From positions 80,067,254-80,131,253 of the forward strand of contig NC_080068.1 in assembly GCF_949987535.1 (NCBI RefSeq): DNA of 64,000 nt, read 5' to 3'. Under the pieces are notes generated by a model, which made no database searches, was not told the origin of the DNA, and was given only the letters and a program-made list of their open reading frames with translations. Every line of letters starts with the position of its first letter. The first letter of the stretch is position 1. Positions 1 through 11,284 of the stretch are shown one piece after another. The position numbers were made by a program, and so were the translations under genes. Source of the DNA: Balaenoptera acutorostrata. Its lineage: Eukaryota > Chordata > Mammalia > Artiodactyla > Balaenopteridae.

Positions 1-174
1 ATTGTATAGTGCAGCTATTTAGTGCACAGAGATTAAATAGCTTATGCTACAGCCACACTGCAGAGTACTCTGTAGGTATTAAAAAATTTTTTAAAAAGCT
101 CAAGGAATATCTCAATACCCTATAGTGATCTCTTAGACATTGGATTAAAAAAAAATTGAAAATGTATGCATATC

Positions 175-500
175 TGGGCTGAATAGGAATAGAAAATTTT
201 TAGGGCAGTGAAACCACTCTGTATGATACTATAGTGGTGAATGCATGTCATCATACATTTATCCAAACCCATAGAATGTATATCACCAAGAGTGAACCTT
301 AATGTAAACTATGGACTTTGGTGATAATGATGTGTCAATGTAGGTTCATCAGTTGAAACAAATGTACCACTCTTGTGGGCGATGTTGATAGTGGGGAGGC
401 TGTACATGTGAGGGGGGTAGAGAGCATCTGGGAACTCTACTTTCCACTTGATTTTCCTGTGAACCTAAAACTACTCTTTAAAAATTGTCTTTTTTTAAAG
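175..500 (+). repeat. L1 LINE 3' end (L1MA/L1MB-like)
   Basis: The 3' UTR of an old mammalian L1, 5'-truncated. It carries the typical run 'tgtatatcaccaagagtg', then 'gtaggttcatcagttg', 'aacaaatgtaccactct' and 'gtgaacctaaaactactct'. No ORF2 remains. The family assignment is from memory of the L1 3' end; the subfamily is uncertain. Confidence 0.75.
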
Positions 501-1285
501 TATGCATAGCTTATCTAGAAAAGGGGAAGATAGCAAATATATGTGTTTGCTTGGATTTTAAGATGCAAGGGAAGAACAAAACAGATTTTTAATGGTTATC
601 ATAGGACGGGGGAGGAAATAGGGTAGAAGGTACAGAAACAGAAGCTGAACTTCTCTAAATGTACCAAGGTTTGCAGATTTGACTTAGGGACATGTAAATA
701 TTTTGTGTAATTATGAAATAAAAGTGTATTAAATCCCTAAAGATAAAAATTAAAATGAAATATAAGAACCTAACAGTACATGGAATTGGTGGCATAACCA
801 CATAGAAGGCATTTTAAACGACTTTAAAACATAGTAAGTTGATTTGACACCCGAGAAGGATATAAACTAAGACCAAAAAAAGAGAGAGCTATAAAAAATC
901 TTAAATTGTTTTCAATAATTATTGTTGATGATAGTGCTAGTATAATTATTTTGAGGATCTTGTGCACGTATTATGGGATTAAACCCTTGGGATAATTGTC
1001 AACATGTTGGTGTTGTTAAGAACCAGGGAGGAATGAGATACAGATGTTAGATCAATGAGGTTAAGAACCCATAGAGTCCTGGAATTGAATTGCAATATTG
1101 TTATACACTTTTGATGTATTTTATCCTTAATTAAAAAATCTTAACTCCCGACTATTGAAAAGGCCTAAAAATAGTGACTACCCCAATAGCACTGAATACC
1201 CTTGTCCCCAGATTGTGGTCTCTAAATACCTTTTTGTACCAAAAGGACTCTTGAAGGAATGACTGAGTCTAGGTCTACACAAGAA
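501..1285. other. AT-rich stretch, nothing assigned
   Basis: No repeat, gene or RNA recognised. Very AT-rich, which would fit decayed LINE sequence, but no diagnostic motif was found. Confidence 0.4.
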
Positions 1286-1289
1286 ATGT

Positions 1290-2130
1290 CTGAGGTGTAA
1301 GTATGAATATCTTAGAAAAGTAAGGAAGCTATCAGATTACAAGTGTTAGACTGTCAACAGACACAGGAGCCAATCTGAAGAGGATCTCACTTGTTAAAGA
1401 TGGGAAAATTTGAGCCTCAGTAAGGACTTTTACTGCAATTACCTACAATGAATGGGTTCATAATGATGATGATTTTTAAAAATTTATTGTTTCTATTAGC
1501 AGATGCTAGAAACCAACTCATTTAAAAATAATTGATAAATAAAGAATCAAGCACTTATCTTTCATTTTCCTTACAAAATGTCCTTCAGGGTACCAAATAG
1601 TTGATGAGAGGAAGTTTACAGAATTATTCCAGCTAATACATGGGGAAAAAAAGAATTAAAATATCATTATTTTGCAATTCCTAACAAATTAATGAATCTA
1701 GGCAAAAATTATGAGTGAGGCTGACATCGTAAAAAGAGTGACAACCAGACCTCATGTGTCTCCTTATGAAAGTTCACAGCACCATCTATGAAGTATTCTT
1801 CCCAAAAGAATTCAACCTGAATCTGATAGCGCCTCTAGTTCTAATTCCAATTTACAGAAAATACAGAGGAAACAGTAACGTGTCAAATGACATCACAGAG
1901 ATGCAATCAGCAAAACCAGACCGAGGGACATTCTTCAGGACAGAGGACCCCGTTTCCTCAAAAAATAATCTGCAAAGGAAGTAAATACATAAATAAAAGA
2001 TATGAAAGGAAAATCTGTAGATTAAAAGATTTATCGACCTATTTCAATAATAATAATAATTATGAAACAACTGCAGAAATTTGTACCTGGGTGACAAAGG
2101 ATTATTATCAAATTACTACTACCATTTAAA
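1290..2130 (+). repeat. Probable old L1M 3' region
   Basis: AT-rich sequence with phrases typical of old L1M 3' UTRs: 'gagggacattcttcagga', a purine-rich 'aaaagatatgaaagga' tract and 'ctgggtgacaaaggatta'. The short reading frames at 1754-1984 and 1887-2129 lie inside it and are not genes. Subfamily and exact ends are uncertain. Confidence 0.45.
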
Positions 2131-2144
2131 GAAGGGGATAACAT

Positions 2145-2345
2145 GCGTTATTCTTTATTAGGAATCCACTATGTGCTCAGCACCAGGCAAGGCACCAGAC
2201 ATTCCGTATCTCATTTAATTCTTACCGCACCCCCCTGCATAGCAGCTATTGGTCTTATTTTTCAGTGAGGCTCCAGAGGCTTGAAGTACTTTCCCCAAGT
2301 CCGTTCAGCTACTGAGCTACCAAAACTTGTGCTCACCTATGATCC
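2145..2345 (-). repeat. MIR SINE
   Basis: Reads as the complement of a MIR: 'actatgtgctcagcaccagg', 'atctcatttaattcttacc', 'cagtgaggctccagaggctt' and 'ccccaagtccgttcagctac'. Diverged, as expected for a mammal-wide SINE. Confidence 0.65.
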
Positions 2346-2750
2346 ACGCTCATTTAACTCATTTTCTATTAGAGCAAACGTTGGCATCAGCCAAAATGCT
2401 TAACAGCCATGGAAACATTTGGTAAGTTATGGCAGATTCTCCCAGGGGAGTACTGTGGAGTAATTTAAGATGATAATTTTGAAGACATGGTAGCAATTTA
2501 GAAGTATGCTTATGATTAAGCAATCACAACATTTTACATGTATTCTAATTTTAACCACATTTTAAAAATACATAGTGCCAAATATTGAAAGGAAACAGGA
2601 TCTAATGACAGACTTATTGCCATAGGGTGATGGGACTGGGATAAATTTTATTTTGACTTTGCAGTTCTTTAACGTTAGGTTACTGTTACAATATAAAATA
2701 TTTTCTGACCCATGTTTCATTTCTTTAGGATTCCGTTTTCTGTTGAGGTA
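2346..2750. other. Nothing assigned
   Basis: AT-rich sequence between a MIR and an LTR. No recognisable gene or repeat. Confidence 0.4.
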
Positions 2751-2751
2751 G

Positions 2752-3268
2752 TATATTAGTTTCCTATTGCCACTGTGACAAATTGCCACAAATTTAGTGG
2801 CTTAAAACAACACATATTTATTATCTTACAGTTCTGGAGGTCAAAGTCCAAACTAAGTTTCCCTGGGCTAAAATCAAGGTATCAGCAGTCCTGAGTCCCT
2901 CCTGAAAGCTCTAGGGTTGCATTTGTTTCCTTGTCTTTTCCAGCTTCTAGTGGCTGCCCACATCCCTTGGCTCAGGGCCCCTCACTCCATCTTCAAAGCC
3001 ACGAGTGTAATGTTGTCACATGTCCTTCTCTGTCTCTGCTTCCATCATCACATCTTCTCTGACTCTGATTCTCTTGCCTCCCTCTTATAAGGACCCTTGT
3101 GATGACATTGAGCCCATCTGGATAATCCATGACAATCTCCCCATCTCAAGATCCTTAACTTAATCACATCTGCAAAGTCCCTTTTACTACATAAGTTTAC
3201 ATAGTCACAGGTTCCAGGGATTAGGAAGGACATGGACATCTTTGGGGGGCCATTTTTCACCTACTGGG
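2752..3268 (-). mobile_element. MaLR solo LTR (MLT1-like)
   Basis: A roughly 515-bp non-autonomous retroviral LTR, reversed. Hallmarks on the + strand are 'ttagtttcctattgcc', 'gtggcttaaaacaacacata', 'acagttctggaggtcaaagt', 'ataaggacccttgtgatgac' and the end 'atctttggggggccattttt'. The length matches a solo LTR. No internal retroviral sequence is attached. Confidence 0.8.
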
Positions 3269-4654
3269 GGTAGATCATCTCACCATCTTCTCTGTGCTCA
3301 CATGTTGCTGGGTACTACTGTGTGTTCCTGTGTGATGCCGACCAGATCTTAACCAAATGGGAGAAATGAATAGTGGAGAAAAGTAGGCACCAAAACAGGG
3401 CAGAGGACAGGTAAGTAGCCAGTGAGCATCTCCGGCACAGTGTGGAATCCTGGGGTCACACCCAGTGTGCAGAGTCAGTGCTTTCTGGGAATCACCAGGA
3501 AATGGGCTACTGATAGGTGTGGTATTCTTGTAAAGTAGGCCAACTCCCTTCGGTGTTTGGGAGCCCTGCCCAGGTCAGCTGAGGCTGAGCAGTTATAATA
3601 AACAAACAAACAGCTTCCTGTAACTGCAGGTATCACAACATAAAGGGCTTTTGGAGTCAGGAGTGTGAAGTAGAAACTGGGGGTTTCTTGCAGTTACCCA
3701 GTGGCTGACGAGAATATGAAGAGAGACCTTGAGTGCTCGAGGCCTGAAAAGTAGGCACCTGGGAGCCAGGAATTCCTCTGAGAAAAGCAAACCACTGTGT
3801 TGGGACAGCTGGGAGACATGTAGCAAGAACCCCAATGTCAGAGTATTTGGCTGTTTGGGGAGCCAACAAAATTGTTCAACTCCATCCCACACCTAGTGGT
3901 CACACTTGTACCTCCAAATCCTCTGGGGATTCTTGGGGTTATGGAAAGGTTCTCTGGGTCTTCTCTTCCCACCACCCCCCCCATCACTTCAATCTGTGAG
4001 CATCTTTTGCCTGAATTAGTCCAGTGAACAAGTTACCTTGCCATTGTCCATGGGCTACCCCATGTGAGGGCACACAGATTTCTCCCTTGATTTCTCCAAG
4101 AACACCATCCATGAAAGGCTTCAGTTTGAGGCTCAAAACAAGAATTATGGCACCAAAACTCTAAACATCTTCAAGTTGAACAATGGGCCTTCCTCTTCTT
4201 GTAAATCCTTCTGTGTCATTACTAGTAAATCCTCCACTGTGTGTCTTTGTCCCCTTAATCTTGCTCTAGACTTCCTTATTTTCTGTTCTCCCACTACCAC
4301 TCTTTGTTTTCTTCTCTCCCTCAAACTCTGTTCTCCTCACTTTTTAAAGCAGATGAATTGATCTCTACTCTCCCTCCACTCCACTGCATAACTGAAGAGT
4401 CATTACTGTGCCCTGCCAAGCCCCGGGTAGTCCACTCTGGGTGCTACCCTCTTAGCAGCAACAAAGAGTAGAAATAAGTTTTGAAATGTGACCTTTCTTT
4501 TCTATCTCCCTCTAGTCTCTGTGAGAGAGAGGGGACACTACAGAGGTAGATTCTCTTGTCTGAATGTATGCAGTATCCCTTAGGTGCTTTGTGTTTTAAA
4601 TAGCAGTTCTCCTCCTCACATTATATAGACAACAAGATAGGGAAAGCATCAATT
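3269..4654. other. Unassigned stretch
   Basis: No gene or clear repeat. It contains an (AAAC)n-like tract near 3600-3612 and a C-run near 3970. Small reading frames here show no family signature. Part of 4170-4440 is pyrimidine-rich and might be eroded LINE. Confidence 0.35.
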
Positions 4655-4860
4655 TAGGGACCCAAAGACCCAGTTTCCATTTCCAACGTTGCCAAGTGAC
4701 CTTGTGTAAATCACTTCGCTCTCCTGAGACTTGGTTTCCCTGCTGGTAAAGAGCCACAGTCATGCCCCAGAGCTGTTGTAATGCTTATAGAAGAAAATAT
4801 GTGGGAATCTTTAAAAGTGGTAAAAAGCTATAGATGAATAGAGGATTGTTAGTAACGTTA
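4655..4860 (+). repeat. MIR SINE
   Basis: MIR core in sense: 'aagtgaccttgtgtaaatca', then 'gagacttggtttccctgctg' and 'agagctgttgtaatgct', in the canonical order. Moderately diverged. Confidence 0.65.
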
Positions 4861-4910
4861 GCAAGGAAACTACTATTTATGCAGTTGGTGATCAATCAGC
4901 AAGATAAGCC

Positions 4911-4942
4911 GTTGGTTGGTTGGTTGGTTGGTTGGTTGGTTT
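4911..4942. repeat. (TTGG)n microsatellite
   Basis: About eight tandem copies of a tetranucleotide (TTGG), nearly perfect. Confidence 0.95.
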
Positions 4943-5057
4943 TACCATACTGTGTCTCAGAGAGCTGAATGATACAGAAAACCAAAATGAGTTAACTGGA
5001 TGACTGGTTCAGCCCACGCTGGTTTGAGAATCAGGCAGTCCTATTGTCAAGTGCAGA

Positions 5058-5120
5058 CAAGGTCACCCACAGTTGCCCTATCACGTGCAGAGGGTGATAG
5101 GGCAACGGTGGGTGGTCTTG
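5058..5120. other. Near-perfect 27-bp inverted repeat (hairpin)
   Basis: Arms at 5058-5084 and 5094-5120 are complementary at 24 of 27 positions, around a 9-nt loop (gtgcagagg). The stem core 'GTTGCCCTATCAC' pairs perfectly with 'GTGATAGGGCAAC'. Either strand would form a stable stem-loop. It does not look like any repeat family I know. Whether it is transcribed cannot be told from sequence. It sits inside a 148-codon + strand frame and a 78-codon - strand frame, both of which I regard as chance. Confidence 0.85.
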
Positions 5121-5809
5121 AGAGGCAACTGGCATTTTCCATAGTTTTAGAAGAAAAGAAGAGAGTGACACCATCACCAGCTGGACCCACGTGGGGGCTG
5201 ATGTCATGGGACTTGGTGGCCTCCTTTACATCAGACCTCTCACTCCTGCATGGCAAAGCCAAACACAGACTAGTTAAATACAAGGTGTGTTCCCCTTTGG
5301 TTTGGAGTCACTTTTCATTGACTGTTAAAAATTGGATTGTTGCCTGTAACTTAGCAACATCAACTTCCGTATTATCCTTTCAGTCTTTTTTTTTTTTTTT
5401 GCTTTTGCTTTTAATCAATAGGTTTCAAACTAAAGCAAGTTCTTGATGATGCAAGAGCTGTGAGATACTTTTAAAGTAAAGGATCCATGGTCATGGCCAA
5501 CTAAGTCTTGTAAATCGTATGGCCCATTAAACTGATGGACCAACTAAGCATGGTCCATTAAAGAACCACAATGTACATTTCAGAGCTCCTAAGAAGTCCT
5601 AAGTAAAAAGATCTGTTTAACTTCATTTAACTCAGTATTCTCCAAACTTATCCTCTCGCTCAACCCTCTCTATTATTCCTAAAGAACACTTCTTAACATC
5701 CAGGAGAGAGAGTTTCCAAACAAGAAGATTTGAGGAATGCTGCTTCACTGGACATTTCCGTGTGCCCACAGGTCTGTTCCTGCCCCTCTTCTTGCTGCCC
5801 TGTGGTTGG
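5121..5809. other. Unassigned; poly-T tract at about 5387-5400
   Basis: No recognised repeat or gene. A T15 tract near 5387-5400 follows 'atcctttcag'. It resembles a 3' splice site but has no supporting exon. Confidence 0.35.
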
Positions 5810-6209
5810 AAAGGCTGACTTGTCTGAACTGCTTCAGGAGTCCCTTGCCTTCTAGGTTGGGTCCAGCAAATGGGAGAAATAAAAGGGAAGGAAAAGAGTG
5901 AGGTCAAAGTATTGATTTCCCCAGCTCGTTCCTTTCAAGGTTGCTGCCTGTTGCTACTTGAAGGTCACAGTGGCCCTCTGTACACAGTAATTTCCTCCAG
6001 GTTCTAGTGACCAATCTTTCTTCTTGCCCCTTCAGGCCAAGTGTGGTACCTGCTCCCCAAAGTTGCTAATCCATCCTGGTTCCTGCTCCATCCTGGTCAG
6101 TTTCCCTTAACTCTGCCTGCTCCTTGGTAAATTGTCCTTTTAATGCACTCTTCTTATTTACCCCATCTGCATATACTCCCTTTTTCCTGCTAGGACACTA
6201 ACTAATGCA
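5810..6209 (+). mobile_element. ERVL/MaLR-type LTR fragment
   Basis: Shares an ordered set of blocks with the better copy at 29480-29935: 'ggctgacttgtctgaactgc', 'aggttgggtccagca', 'ctccaggttctagtgacc', 'aactctgcctgctcc' and the end 'tgctaggacactaacta', a typical retroviral LTR terminus. More diverged than its sister copy. The family name is not certain. Confidence 0.55.
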
Positions 6210-6704
6210 CTTCTTTAAATCCATGACAGGCTAACAAAAAAATCTAACATGATAACATAAGAAAAATATTTTAAAATCTAGTTAATAGCCAATTGCATAT
6301 CCTGTAAGATATGGAAAACAGAGCATAGGCTGCCAGTATAATATTCAAATCCAAGAAATGGCTCAGCCTGATGTCACTGGCATTAGTTCCCGTCCTGACT
6401 CATCCTGCATTACAATCTCATAGCTTTGAAAGGACTTTGACAAGGTCAGGTCACGGTACCCATCCATATCCCAACTGTTGACAAAGACTTCCAGTTCCTT
6501 TTAGGATATTCCTGTTTCTAAAATGGAACACCAGTTGGGAAACAATTTCTAAAAGAGCAGTTTTGATGCCAGACTAGGCATCTGTAGTGGGACAGATGCC
6601 TTTATAAATGGGACACTCTCTCATGTGCTTCCTTGCCAGGATTTTTGAACACTAATGAAAAAGCAAATTCAATAGATAGGTCCCTCATTCTCAGTTGGTT
6701 ATCA
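6210..6704. other. Nothing assigned
   Basis: AT-rich with no diagnostic repeat motif and no coding potential. Confidence 0.35.
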
Positions 6705-6840
6705 AACATGTACTAACGTCTACTGAGTGTAAGCACTGTGTGTGCTAGAGCCAGGGGGCCTGCTGGGAGGGGGAATAGAAACGAATGAAAATATTGGTCT
6801 CTTCCCTTGAGGAATTTACAGTGTCATTAAATAAATAAAT
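6705..6840 (-). repeat. L2 LINE 3' end
   Basis: Complement of the L2 terminus: 'gtctactgagtgtaagcact', followed by 'ctcttcccttgaggaattta' and 'cagtgtcatta'. Short and diverged. Confidence 0.6.
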
Positions 6841-6895
6841 AAATATATATACATATATGTGTGTGTGTGTGTGTGTTTAGATAGATATATATACT
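6832..6895. repeat. Compound (AAAT)/(TA)/(TG) microsatellite
   Basis: AAAT tetramers pass into TA and TATG, then about nine TG units (6857-6875), then GATA/TA. It directly follows the L2 fragment. Confidence 0.9.
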
Positions 6896-7074
6896 CTCAA
6901 CATTTGAGCCCAATCATAGAAAGCTTAAAAATGGTTGCTATAAATAGTACAGATATCTAATGTAGGTACAAATAAAAATATTTATATTTTATTCAACACT
7001 GAGTCTAGGTCTTGTGTGTCTGTCTGTCTGCATGTCTATGTGCATGCCATAAAAAGCGGGGGGCAAGTTTAGAA

Positions 7075-7330
7075 GCAGTGTGAAATAAGGAAAAGAGTAT
7101 GAGTTTTAAAGTTAATTATATAAGTTTTAGCGTTAATTATTTGAGTTAATTTGCTTAGATGTAGGTAAATGCTTTAATCTTTCTAAACTTTTCACATCTG
7201 AAAAATAGATGAAATATACTGAATACATAGATAGACAGAGCTGTCGTGAAGATCTGATGACATAAACCAAGGAGCCTAGACTGAGCTGGCACTTTGGAAG
7301 CCCTCATGAAATGTCAGTTGCCCTCTCTTC
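7075..7330 (+). repeat. Probable MIR SINE, eroded
   Basis: Weak MIR pattern: 'gcttagatgtaggtaaatgc', 'ctaaacttttcacatctgaa', 'gctgtcgtgaagatctga' and 'tgagctggcactttgg'. High divergence makes this tentative. Confidence 0.4.
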
Positions 7331-8026
7331 CTTCAGAAAAACAATAAACTTTGAAATCTATTTCTAGTTCGTTTATAAAGGCTTTATGGAGAAGGTGAAT
7401 CTTCTAGAGAATTTTGACTAGTGAAAAACAGGGGCCCAAAATCATGACCTTTTCAGATACTGCCAGAAAGGGAAATCAGAGAATTGAAAAAAAAAAAAAA
7501 AATTAAAGTATCCCCCTAAAGGTTATGCCACCCATTCTTTTGCCTCTAGAGAGAATTAAACTAGTCCAGAGAATACTCTCTTTTCTAAAGGAATTTCTAG
7601 AAATGTAGTTTCATAACCCACCTAGGTAGTATCTTTTAGAGCCACTCAAATTTACTCTTTAAACTTTTACCTTCAAGCACTTCTCTCTACTTTTCAATAT
7701 AGATTTTTCACCTGAAAATTCAGCCCCACTGCCCCCTCCCCATCAATCCTGTGTCCCCTGAGGTGGTGTAAATTTACTCCCATTTCATACCATGGCTGTC
7801 TCCATTTCCTGTATACCATTATTTGTACCCTTTGTTTTCCAATCTTCAAGAAAAGTTTTATGTAGGAACCAGACTAATATGGGAAGGAGGCTTTGGAAAT
7901 AAATTCACCTTAGATCCTGAGCTGCCTTAATCCCAGGGAAACTTTAAAAAGCAGCTGGAGAAGAACTGACCACTTTGCTTAGAAGAGCTAGAAAGCCTCC
8001 AAAGCCAATTCACACATCTTCCATGA

Positions 8027-8028
<2 letters not shown>
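7331..8028. other. Unassigned; A17 tract near 7484-7502
   Basis: No gene or named repeat. An adenine run near 7484-7502 may mark an old retroposed tail, but nothing recognisable lies upstream. Confidence 0.35.

Positions 8029-8062
<34 letters not shown>
8029..8062. repeat. (GT)n microsatellite
   Basis: Seventeen uninterrupted GT units, followed by GAGAGAGA and a second short TG run. Likely length-variable. The threonine/histidine-repeat frames on the - strand here come from this repeat. Confidence 0.97.
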
Positions 8063-8071
<9 letters not shown>

Positions 8072-8219
8072 TATGTGTGTAGGACATTTGCAAACTGCTT
8101 CCTCAGGGACTGTACCCCCTGCAACAACCCATAAATTAGCCATTGGCGAGGTGACCTCTGATGACTGCAAATACTGTTGTACCCAGAACTTCAAACATCA
8201 TTGAAAGAGAGGCAACAAT

Positions 8220-8480
8220 TCACTTCCAATCCACAACACAGTTTATTTAGCAGGAAGACACAGGACCACTCTGTAAATTGGCGAGAGACTAGGAAGAGCT
8301 GGCAGAGAAGGGCTTGTTTGTTTCCCGGGGCTGTGCCCTGTGGACTGTGGTAATTAGGAAAGGTGCTGTCCTAATTACTGCATTTTATTGAGATGATACT
8401 TGAGGTGTGGTTATTACCATCTGTTGAAGTTCATTAACTAGACCTCATAAATGGCAGGCTAGGGCTTTAAAGGGAAGTGA
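8220..8480. promoter_or_regulatory. Possible conserved regulatory patch
   Basis: No repeat is recognisable. A perfect 10-bp inverted repeat, GTAATTAGGA (8350-8359) and TCCTAATTAC (8369-8378), with a 9-bp spacer, presents two TAATTA homeodomain cores. A further 'cattaac' lies near 8433. Regulatory function is inference from motif layout only. Confidence 0.3.
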
Positions 8481-8910
8481 CAATATCACAGATTGCCCTG
8501 GAGCCCTTAACTGGAGACCGTTCAAAGACCAGGTTCAAATGGTCATCTTAAATACAGAGATGGGCTCGGTGTTTTTGCAATGAAACCATTTTGGGGAAGA
8601 AGATAACTCTGGATGCATGGCCCTCTTTGGGGTATCCAGTGAGCATTTGAGCACCTGGGGACAGGCATATATGGTCCTGGCCCTCACTGAGTTTATCGTA
8701 ATTGACTGTCTGCCCTGCTTGGCAATAAAATGTGACAATTTCTACGACTGGGAAAGTGTAGAGTGTTCTGAAATCACATAGCAAAGACAACTAATGGAAT
8801 TAAGAAAGTCATGGGAAGCTTCCCTGGGGAGGTGACATCTCAACCACGACCCAAGGTGGGGCAGTCTAATCAAGCCAAAAGATAAGGATGGCAATACCAC
8901 CTCCAGCATG
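8481..8910. other. Unassigned; possible L2 trace near 8640-8710
   Basis: Mostly unassigned. The stretch 'gagcatttgagcacctgggg' then 'ggccctcactgagtttatcg' weakly resembles an antisense L2 end. Two overlapping - strand frames (67 and 80 codons) show no homology I know. Confidence 0.3.
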
Positions 8911-8914
8911 GTTT

Positions 8915-9077
8915 ACCAAACTGGTGTCTCTCAAAATTGACTGAGTATCCAAACCACCGGGAGATCTTATTTAAATGTGGATCTGATTCAGTAGGTCTTG
9001 GGGGCCCTGAGATTCTGCATTTCTAAAAAGTTCCCAGGTAAATGCTACTGGTCCAGGGATTACTCTCTGAGTAGCAA
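8915..9077. mobile_element. hAT-Charlie MITE (MER5-like)
   Basis: Contains 'ctgattcagtaggtcttggg' and 'gaaattctgcat'-like sequence (here 'gagattctgcatttctaaaa'), then 'gttcccaggtaaatgctact' and 'ggtccagggatta'. This is the usual right half of MER5-like non-autonomous hAT elements. No transposase coding is expected. Confidence 0.65.
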
Positions 9078-9235
9078 GGTGTTGGATGACCTTCTGAAGT
9101 ACTCAGCTTCTCTATGCCTTAGTTTTCTAGTCTGTAAAATGGGCTTCCAAGGGCTAGAGAAACATGAATATGAATTCATCTGTAGCATATTCTGACATGA
9201 TCACACTACTGACAAATACTTGCTGATTGAATAAG
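9078..9235 (+). repeat. Probable MIR SINE fragment
   Basis: Contains 'ctctatgccttagttttcta' and 'gtctgtaaaatgggctt', the MIR core in sense. The 3' part is eroded. Confidence 0.5.
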
Positions 9236-10020
9236 GACCCCTAGGAGAATTGCCAAACTGCTTTCCCTTATATCTTGTCAGTATTTTCTTCACCTAGTTA
9301 AATAGTTTTTTAAAAATCCTTTTCCTACTTCAGGTTTTGTACTATTATCAGCCAGATGACAGTTCCTAAAGTAGGATATATTACGCAAAAGAACAGAATT
9401 ATTTAAAACATTAAAGTTCTTCAGCTGAAAATTCAAAAGCTGTTGGTATCTTGTAATTTTGGAGGTTACTTGTTTCATGGATACATGTCATAATCCCTGA
9501 GCAAAAGCAGGGCCTGTGTATGCTGATTTCCTAACTCAGTGACAAGCATTTGGTAGCGTACAGCCTTCTTGCTATAATTAGCTTTCAGGTTAAGCAGCAC
9601 ATCATTCATCTCAAAATTGCAAAATTTATACTTGCAGTCAAACAGATGTTAAATTCAGGGGCTTCATGACTAACCGTGAAATTCACCCTTTGTTCTCTGA
9701 CATCTTGGTTTTCCACAGCATCTCGCCCAGAGCCTGAGTCAGGGTGTGAAGGGAATTTTTGAAAAAGCACGCACAGCTCAGGCAAACTGAGATGTGGGCG
9801 GGGTTCTTCTCAGATAAGAAAGTGATAGCAAAACAGGAGCAAATTCAGGCCAAGCAGACTTTTAGTCATTTTTTGAAGGGAAATTATATATTCCATTGAT
9901 TAGTTCACCAGCACTACTCTCTTTGAGAACACTTTGTTAATATTATTCTTTTCTTGCCTTTAGGACATTTCAGATCTTTTTGTTTGTTTGTTTTTATCTT
10001 TTCAATTTTTTATCTATAAT
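9236..10020. other. Unassigned stretch
   Basis: No clear gene or repeat. A weak L2-like phrase 'gcagggcctgtgtatgctga' occurs near 9508. A TTTG-rich tract lies near 9980, at the start of the L1 below. Confidence 0.3.
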
Positions 10021-10024
10021 TTTT

Positions 10025-10225
10025 TAAATTTATATTTTATTGAAGTATAGTTGATATACCATATTATGTTACAGGTGTACAATATAGTGATTCACAATAT
10101 TTAAATGTTATTCTCCATTTATAGTTACTATAAAATAGTGGCTATATTCCCTGTGTTGTGCAATACATCCTTGTATCTTATTTTATACATAATAGTTTGT
10201 ACCTCTTAATCCCCCGTTTGGGATG
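10025..10225 (-). repeat. L1 LINE 3' UTR fragment
   Basis: Antisense L1 end: 'ttattgaagtatagttgata', 'gtgtacaatatagtgattca', 'ccctgtgttgtgcaatac' and 'agtttgtacctcttaatccc'. The T-rich start at 9978-10030 corresponds to the antisense A-tail. Confidence 0.8.
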
Positions 10226-10374
10226 TCTTTTAAAACTCCCATTTCTTAATTTCTGCCTGATCGCTCCTTCCATCTAATTCATGCTCAGAATTAATTCTTC
10301 ACAATTGTGTCGTATGAGAGTGAGAACAAGTTTTATGTACTTTGGTGAGAAGACACCATCCTTCCTCATTTATT

Positions 10375-10745
10375 GAGTTCCTACTATGTGCTAGGGCCCC
10401 TGAGGGGCCCTGAGCAACCAGTGGTGAGTACAGCAGATATGTGTTCTGCCTTCTTGGACTTTTTAGTCTAGTTGGGAGAGGTAGAAACTATGCAAGTAAA
10501 CAAACAAATAAGTGAATAACTTGAACAATGTGCTCTGAAGGAAATGGAAGGGGTTTCGTGCTAGAGAACAACAAGGCAGGGGCACAGGGTCTGGTTTATT
10601 AGCCAGGCAGGGAGGATCTCACTCAGGGAGTAGTACTGAAACCTGAACTGAAGAATGAGCAGAGGCCACCGTGCAAAGCACAGGGAACATGTTCTTGGCA
10701 AGGGAACAGCATGTGCAAAGACCTGGAGTGTTCAAGAAACTGAAA
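10375..10745 (-). repeat. L2 LINE 3' end
   Basis: Antisense L2: 'ttgagttcctactatgtgct', 'cttcttggactttttagtct', 'agccaggcagggaggatctc', 'gaacagcatgtgcaaagacc' and 'tggagtgttcaagaaactga'. The order matches the L2 terminus read backwards. Confidence 0.75.
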
Positions 10746-10867
10746 TGGATGAGTTTGTGCTTCTTAATACCCCAAACCAGCTTCCTGAGAACCTTAATAT
10801 TCCTCTGTAGGAAAACAGTAAAAATATTGTACATAGAGATATACTATAGAGGGAGTTATGTGATATG

Positions 10868-11085
10868 ATGGTTAAGAGCATAAACCCTGAAGATATGCCA
10901 ATTTCTGGCTCTAGCTGTGTATCCTTGTGCAAATCATTAAATCTCTCCCTGACTCAGTTTCCTCATCTGCAAAACAGAGAATAATAATAGCTCCCACCTT
11001 GTAGGGCTGTTGTGAGAACAAAGTGATGAACAGGTTAATACTTTTCTGGCACATAATAAGTGCTTTGTAAGTGCCAGATCCTCTT
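10868..11085 (+). repeat. MIR SINE, nearly full length
   Basis: In order: 'gatggttaagagcataaacc', 'ctctccctgactcagtttcc', 'tcatctgcaaaacagagaat', 'gggctgttgtgagaacaaag' and 'ggcacataataagtgctttg'. One of the best MIR copies in the window. Confidence 0.85.
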
Positions 11086-11284
11086 ACAGGCAACTTGTTA
11101 GGATATAAGAGAAGTGGGAAGGGTGCTGAAGCTGTGAAGAGACAAAGTGCTATGAAAGCACAGAGACAGGAAAAAGAATTTCCCCTGGGAGATATCATGG
11201 TGGAGGTAGCTTTTGAACTGTATTTTGAAGGATGGAGAGAAGTTCACTCTCTAGAGGTAGTGAAAGCAAAATCAGCCACCTGGG

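Noticed and set aside
2752..3268. Considered whether a retroviral gene flanked this LTR
   Set aside because: No gag, pol or env-like sequence on either side. This and the other LTRs in the window look like solo LTRs or fragments.
5370..5400. Polypyrimidine/CAG resembling a splice acceptor before a T-run
   Set aside because: The T-run follows the CAG rather than preceding it, and there is no exon downstream.
7020..7050. Short TCTG repeat considered as a satellite
   Set aside because: Only a few imperfect units; ordinary low-complexity sequence.
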